DNA of 9,790 nt. It comes from JAICIG01 sp035532215 (GTDB lineage Bacteria; Planctomycetota; Planctomycetia; Pirellulales; JAICIG01). The stretch is taken from positions 1-9,790 of the forward strand of contig DATKRK010000444.1 in assembly GCA_035532215.1 (NCBI GenBank). Reading direction: 5' to 3'. The notes below the pieces were generated by a model that saw only the letters and a list, made by a program, of their open reading frames with translations, searched no databases and was not told the DNA's origin. Below, piece after piece: positions 6,687-9,790 of this stretch (position 1 is its first letter; every line of letters starts with the position of its first letter). The position numbers and the translations under genes were made by a program.

Positions 6687-7667
6687 ATGTCGCTTCCCGT
6701 TGAGAAACTCGCCGATCATTTCCCGCCGCCGGTCAACCCGGCGAGCGTGCCGAGTGGTTTGACGCTCAACGTCATCGAGGCCCGCTCGGGCTGGCAGCCG
6801 CTCGACCTGGGCGAGTTGTGGCGGTTTCGCGAGTTGGTTTACTTTTTGGCCTGGCGAGACGTCAAAGTCCGCTACAAGCAGACGCTGCTGGGCGCGGCCT
6901 GGGCCATCTTGCAGCCGACGATGATGATGGTCGTATTCACCCTCGTGCTCGGCCGCATTGCCGGCGGCGCCGAGGGCGACGTGCCTTACCCGCTGTTCGT
7001 CTACGCCGGGCTGCTGCCCTGGACCTTCTTCGCCACGGCGATTACCTCGGCCGGGCAGAGCGTGGTTTCGGCCGAGCGACTGGTGACCAAGATTTACTTT
7101 CCGCGATTGGCGATCCCCTTGGCCGCCGCCGGGGCCGCGCTGGTCGATTTCGCGCTGGCGGCCGTCGTGATGGGCGTGTTGATGGCCTGGTACGGCGTGG
7201 CGCCGGGTTGGGCAGCGCTGCTGCTGCCGGCCCTCTGCGTCCTGCTCGCGCTGGCCGCCTTGGGCGTCGGCACGCTGCTGGCCGCGCTGAACGTGGCCTA
7301 CCGCGACGTGCGGCACGTAATCCCGTTTTTGGTGCAGCTCTGGTTCTTCGCCACGCCCAGCATTTATCTTCAGCCGTCGGCCGAGTTCGCGGTGAAGGCG
7401 CAGGCGCCAATCGCGAGCACGGCGAGCGAAGGTGCAGTGGCGGAGAACGTCGCGGGGCAATCGACGAAGAAACTTTCGGTCGATGGAATCCGTTGGCTGA
7501 GCTTCAACCCGCTGGAAGGGCTGATTGCGTTTTTTCGAGCGGCGTTGCTGGGCATGCCGCTCCCTTGGGCGCGGCTTGTCTACCCGGCGATCGCCGCGCC
7601 CTGCCTGTTGCTCGCCGGGGCGTTCTATTTCCGCCGCGTCGAGGATACGTTCGCCGACATTATTTGA
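6687..7667 (+). CDS. wzm: ABC-2 type polysaccharide export permease (Wzm-like)
   Basis: This inner-membrane channel subunit carries lipid-linked polysaccharide from cytoplasm to periplasm, in the O-antigen/teichoic acid exporter family. It has 326 residues from the ATG at 6687. A TTG at 6675 would add four residues, and neither start has a clear ribosome binding site. Hallmarks are the amphipathic N-terminal interface with RELVYFLAWRDVKVRYKQT and LLGAAWAILQP (48-76), LFVYAGLLPWTFF (103-115), KIYFPRLAIP (135-144), AYRDVRHVIPFLVQLWFFATP (204-224) and NPLEGLIAFFRAALLG (274-289). About six membrane helices are visible (near 70-91, 102-125, 143-168, 175-200, 211-228, 296-313). Family members are usually about 260-270 residues. 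The extra length is partly a 30-residue N-terminal tail and partly an Ala/Ser/Glu-rich periplasmic insertion around 231-268. The ATPase gene follows after 3 bases. Confidence 0.9.
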   Translation: MSLPVEKLADHFPPPVNPASVPSGLTLNVIEARSGWQPLDLGELWRFRELVYFLAWRDVKVRYKQTLLGAAWAILQPTMMMVVFTLVLGRIAGGAEGDVPYPLFVYAGLLPWTFFATAITSAGQSVVSAERLVTKIYFPRLAIPLAAAGAALVDFALAAVVMGVLMAWYGVAPGWAALLLPALCVLLALAALGVGTLLAALNVAYRDVRHVIPFLVQLWFFATPSIYLQPSAEFAVKAQAPIASTASEGAVAENVAGQSTKKLSVDGIRWLSFNPLEGLIAFFRAALLGMPLPWARLVYPAIAAPCLLLAGAFYFRRVEDTFADII

Positions 7668-7670
7668 GCC

Positions 7671-8933
7671 ATGCAGCCCGCGATCCGCGTCGAAAACGTT
7701 TCGAAATGCTTCTACGTCGATCTCGCGAAACCGCGAGCGCGGTATCGCACGCTGCGCGAAGATCTGAACGACTTGGCGGCGTCGCTATTCGCCCGGCGAA
7801 AGGACGAAAACGGCGCCTCGACCGATTTCTGGGCGTTGAAGGACGTTTCGTTCGAGGTGCCGCACGGCGAAGTGGTCGGCGTGATCGGCCGCAACGGGGC
7901 CGGCAAATCGACGCTATTGAAGATCATGAGCCGCATCACCCGGCCGACCCGCGGCCGCGTGCTGCTCGAAGGCCGCGTGGGCAGCCTGCTCGAGGTCGGC
8001 ACGGGTTTTCATCCCGAACTGACCGGCCGCGAGAACATCTTTTTGAACGGGGCGATCTTGGGCATGAGCCGCCGCGAAATTCTCGACAAATTCGACGCCA
8101 TCGTCGATTTCGCCGGCACCGAGCGATTTTTGGATACGCCGGTCAAGCATTATTCCAGCGGCATGTCGATGCGGCTGGCGTTCGCCGTCGCCGGACAACT
8201 GGAGCCCGAGGTGCTATTGATCGACGAGGTGCTGGCCGTCGGCGACGGCGATTTTCAAAAGAAATGCCTGGGCCGGATGGGCGACCTGGCCACCACCGGC
8301 CGCACGATCATGTTCGTCAGCCATAACCTGACCGCGGTCCGCACGCTCTGCCGCACGGCGATCTGGCTGGAGCGGGGCGAGGTCAAGATGCAAGGGCCGG
8401 TGAACGACGTGGTGAACGGCTATATCGAGTCGGGCGAAACGCTGACCAGCGAACGGGTTTGGGAATCGGCCGAGACGGCGCCGGGCAACGAACTGCTGCG
8501 GCTGCGGCGCGTTTGCGTTTCGCCGCGCGACGGCAGCGACCCCAAGAGCATTTCCGTCGAGACCCCGCTCGACGTCGAATTCGAACTTTGGAACCAAATG
8601 CCCGAGTCGGTTCTGAATTTGGACCTGGTGTTGTACAGCCTGGAAGGAACGTGCATCTTCAATTCGATTGCGCCACCGGCCAGCGTGCCGAGCGGGCTGT
8701 TTCGCGGGCGTTGTCACATCCCGGCGAATCTGCTCAACGACGGCGCCTACAGCATCCGCTTGCTGGCGGTCAAAGATCGCGCCAGCGTGATTCTCGATTT
8801 GCAGGATCTGGCGGCTTTCGAGGTCCACGACGTCGAACGACCGATTCTCTGGTTCGGCAAGTTGATCGGCGCCGTGCGGCCCAAACTCGATTGGACGATC
8901 GACTCGGCAAACAGCGCCGCGAGGCCCGCTTGA
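7671..8933 (+). CDS. wzt: ABC polysaccharide export ATPase with C-terminal recognition domain (Wzt-like)
   Basis: This is the ATP-binding partner of the Wzm-like permease. It has 420 residues; the ATG lies 3 bases after the permease stop, implying coupling. The N-terminal ATPase domain shows Walker A GRNGAGKST (73-81), the Wzt-type block VGSLLEVGTGFHPELTGREN (103-122) in place of an ordinary Q-loop, signature YSSGMSMRLAFA (161-172), Walker B VLLIDEVLAVGD (181-192) and switch histidine in VSHN (H218). A linker (about 250-275) leads to a beta-rich C-terminal region (about 276-405, with TPLDVEFELWNQ near 298 and PANLLNDGAYSIRLLAV near 351). The position and pattern match the Wzt C-terminal carbohydrate-binding domain. 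In E. coli O8/O9a that domain reads a modified glycan end. An insert between strand 1 and Walker A (about 17-55) is normal for this subfamily. Confidence 0.93.
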   Translation: MQPAIRVENVSKCFYVDLAKPRARYRTLREDLNDLAASLFARRKDENGASTDFWALKDVSFEVPHGEVVGVIGRNGAGKSTLLKIMSRITRPTRGRVLLEGRVGSLLEVGTGFHPELTGRENIFLNGAILGMSRREILDKFDAIVDFAGTERFLDTPVKHYSSGMSMRLAFAVAGQLEPEVLLIDEVLAVGDGDFQKKCLGRMGDLATTGRTIMFVSHNLTAVRTLCRTAIWLERGEVKMQGPVNDVVNGYIESGETLTSERVWESAETAPGNELLRLRRVCVSPRDGSDPKSISVETPLDVEFELWNQMPESVLNLDLVLYSLEGTCIFNSIAPPASVPSGLFRGRCHIPANLLNDGAYSIRLLAVKDRASVILDLQDLAAFEVHDVERPILWFGKLIGAVRPKLDWTIDSANSAARPA

Positions 8934-8948
8934 ACGGATCTTGGCCGC

Positions 8949-8953
8949 GGAGA
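8949..8953 (+). promoter_or_regulatory. Ribosome binding site of the methyltransferase gene
   Basis: GGAGA lies 5 bases before a GTG at 8959, giving that start better support than the in-frame TTG at 8941, which has only a weak ACGGA upstream. Confidence 0.5.
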
Positions 8954-8958
8954 ATTAC

Positions 8959-9612
8959 GTGCATCCTTTAGTCGTCAAAGTGCTGCTGCCGCCTTGGCGG
9001 GTTTTCAAGGCCCGCCGGCTGGCCTTGCGCAAGGCGCGCGCCGCGCGCGCGCTGCAGAAGTTTACGCCGCCTTACAAGATCAACGCGGGCTGCGGCTCAC
9101 TCAGGTTCGAGGGCTGGGTGAATATCGACTGCAACACGGCGCTCGAGAACGTCGATTTCTTCTGGGACTTGGCCGAAGGGCTGCCGACGCCCGACGAAAG
9201 CTGTTCGGTGATTTACTCGGAGCACGTGCTGGAGCACCTCAACGTGCAGCAAGGGCTGCATTACCTGCGCGAATGCCGCCGCTCGCTCGCGCCTGGCGGC
9301 GTGCTGCGGACGGCCATGCCCTCGCTCGACGACCTGATCGAAAAGTCGGCCGCCGGGCGTTGGCGCGAACAGGCCTGGCTCGACGAGCCGCAGTGGCGGT
9401 TCATTGACTCGCGGGCCGAGATGTTCAACATCATGTTTCGCTGGTGGGGGCACCAGTGGGTTTACGATCGCGAAGAGCTGTATCGACGCCTGCGAGAGGC
9501 CGGTTTCGAGCAAATCCGCGACGTCGCCTGGGGCGAAAGCGAAGTCGAATGCCTGCGGAACCGCGAGACGCGCAACGACTCGCTGTTGATCTGCGAAGCG
9601 GTGAAAACGTAA
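8959..9612 (+). CDS. SAM-dependent methyltransferase in polysaccharide locus
   Basis: This is a class I, S-adenosylmethionine-dependent methyltransferase of the small type often found in glycan clusters. It has 217 residues from the GTG at 8959; a TTG at 8941 would add six. A basic N-terminal helix (about 10-35) precedes motif I, INAGCGSLRFEGWVNIDCN (41-59), which carries the glycine-rich SAM loop and acidic residue. YSEHVLEHL (86-94) is the typical Methyltransf_11 segment, and SLAPGGVLRTAMPSLDDL (109-126) is the post-motif strand. The C-terminal REELYRRLREAGFEQI (171-186) is also family-typical. It starts 25 bases after the Wzt stop on the same strand, so it probably belongs to the same operon. 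Its acceptor is not evident: a sugar of the exported glycan is the likely target, but it could act on a precursor. Confidence 0.88.
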   Translation: MHPLVVKVLLPPWRVFKARRLALRKARAARALQKFTPPYKINAGCGSLRFEGWVNIDCNTALENVDFFWDLAEGLPTPDESCSVIYSEHVLEHLNVQQGLHYLRECRRSLAPGGVLRTAMPSLDDLIEKSAAGRWREQAWLDEPQWRFIDSRAEMFNIMFRWWGHQWVYDREELYRRLREAGFEQIRDVAWGESEVECLRNRETRNDSLLICEAVKT

Positions 9613-9622
9613 CAGGGCGTTC

Positions 9623-9790
9623 TCACCGCTGCGAGCCGCGCAGCCGCCTGTAGACGCGGCGCAGCGGCCCGGCCCGGGGACCGAGCAAGGCGTGGATCAG
9701 CAGAATCCACGAGTCGCAGCGCCACAGGCTGTGCTTCCAGATGGCCAGGGCATGTTTGCGGGCCGTGCGGTATTGCCCGGCGTAGATCGC
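9623..9790 (-). CDS. 3' end of a convergent gene, possibly a glycosyltransferase
   Basis: Reading the minus strand from the right edge gives 55 uninterrupted codons and a TGA at 9625-9623. The gene's start lies outside the window. The visible residues run from AIYAGQYRTARKHALAIWKH through a hydrophobic WILLIHALLGPR to an arginine-rich end (RRVYRRLRGSQR). This alternation of an alpha-helical repeat-like segment (GQYRTARKHAL) and a basic tail resembles the C-terminus of family 2 glycosyltransferases in similar clusters, but so short a piece cannot settle the family. It converges on the methyltransferase gene with 10 bases between the stops and no clear terminator there. A 6-base stem at 9628-9633/9639-9644 falls inside its coding end. 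Confidence 0.55.
   Translation of the reverse strand, partial: AIYAGQYRTARKHALAIWKHSLWRCDSWILLIHALLGPRAGPLRRVYRRLRGSQR

Noticed and set aside
6818..8326. Long + strand open frame (about 502 codons) spanning the Wzm and Wzt genes
   Set aside because: It overlaps two proteins with textbook motifs, and its own translation is arginine-rich and featureless.
9033..9052. Alternating GC run in the methyltransferase gene, possible Z-DNA-forming or simple repeat
   Set aside because: It encodes a basic alanine/arginine helix (KARAARAL) in frame, and such runs are expected in GC-rich genes. Nothing else points to a structural role.
9628..9644. 6-base stem with 5-base loop as a terminator between the convergent genes
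   Set aside because: It lies inside the coding end of the minus-strand gene, is short, and has no T-run on either side.
1..9790. CRISPR array, tRNA or rRNA genes, insertion sequences, integrase or attachment sites
   Set aside because: I saw no evenly spaced direct repeats with spacers, no cloverleaf with conserved TTC-type arms, no ribosomal RNA blocks and no transposase or recombinase motifs.

Overview
The window is GC-rich and densely coding, and it reads like a chromosomal segment of a planctomycete, most likely of the Pirellulales type. The hints are a twin-arginine-type signal on a secreted ThuA-domain protein, a DUF4058 protein, gene spacers holding GTAGGCG-type 7-mers and a TAGGTCAGGCT palindrome, and the mixture of exporter genes. 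This placement is an inference from gene content and spacer style, not from a marker gene.

Region 1 (about 167-4763, + strand) is a three-gene ABC export unit: a LolD/MacB-type ATPase, a 792-residue permease with two FtsX-type halves that overlaps the ATPase gene by 4 bases, and a HlyD/RND-type periplasmic adaptor with a long coiled coil. No TolC-like outer membrane channel is present here. The permease and adaptor are separated by a spacer holding two arms of a diverged 7-mer repeat. The arms can fold into a long hairpin ending right at the adaptor's ribosome binding site.

Region 2 (4792-6623) holds two single genes. One is a DUF4058 protein of unknown function, possibly with its own promoter. 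The other is a secreted ThuA-domain protein, with a plausible promoter in the spacer before it. That spacer also contains a short stretch that reads like protein in the +1 frame beyond the DUF4058 stop.

Region 3 (6687-9612) is a polysaccharide export operon. It contains a Wzm-type ABC-2 permease with an unusual periplasmic insertion, a Wzt-type ATPase with a C-terminal substrate-recognition domain, and a small SAM-dependent methyltransferase. Together they suggest export of a lipid-linked glycan, with the methyltransferase possibly modifying it. A gene on the opposite strand, seen only as its last 55 codons (9623-9790), converges on this operon with a 10-base gap. Its tail resembles the ends of family 2 glycosyltransferases, so the polysaccharide locus probably continues to the right.

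No tRNA, rRNA, CRISPR array, transposase or integrase is visible. Nothing here is clearly a new biological system. The most interesting points are the repeat hairpin, the palindromic spacer repeat, the Wzt/methyltransferase pairing, the Wzm insertion and the Uma2-like motif in the DUF4058 protein.
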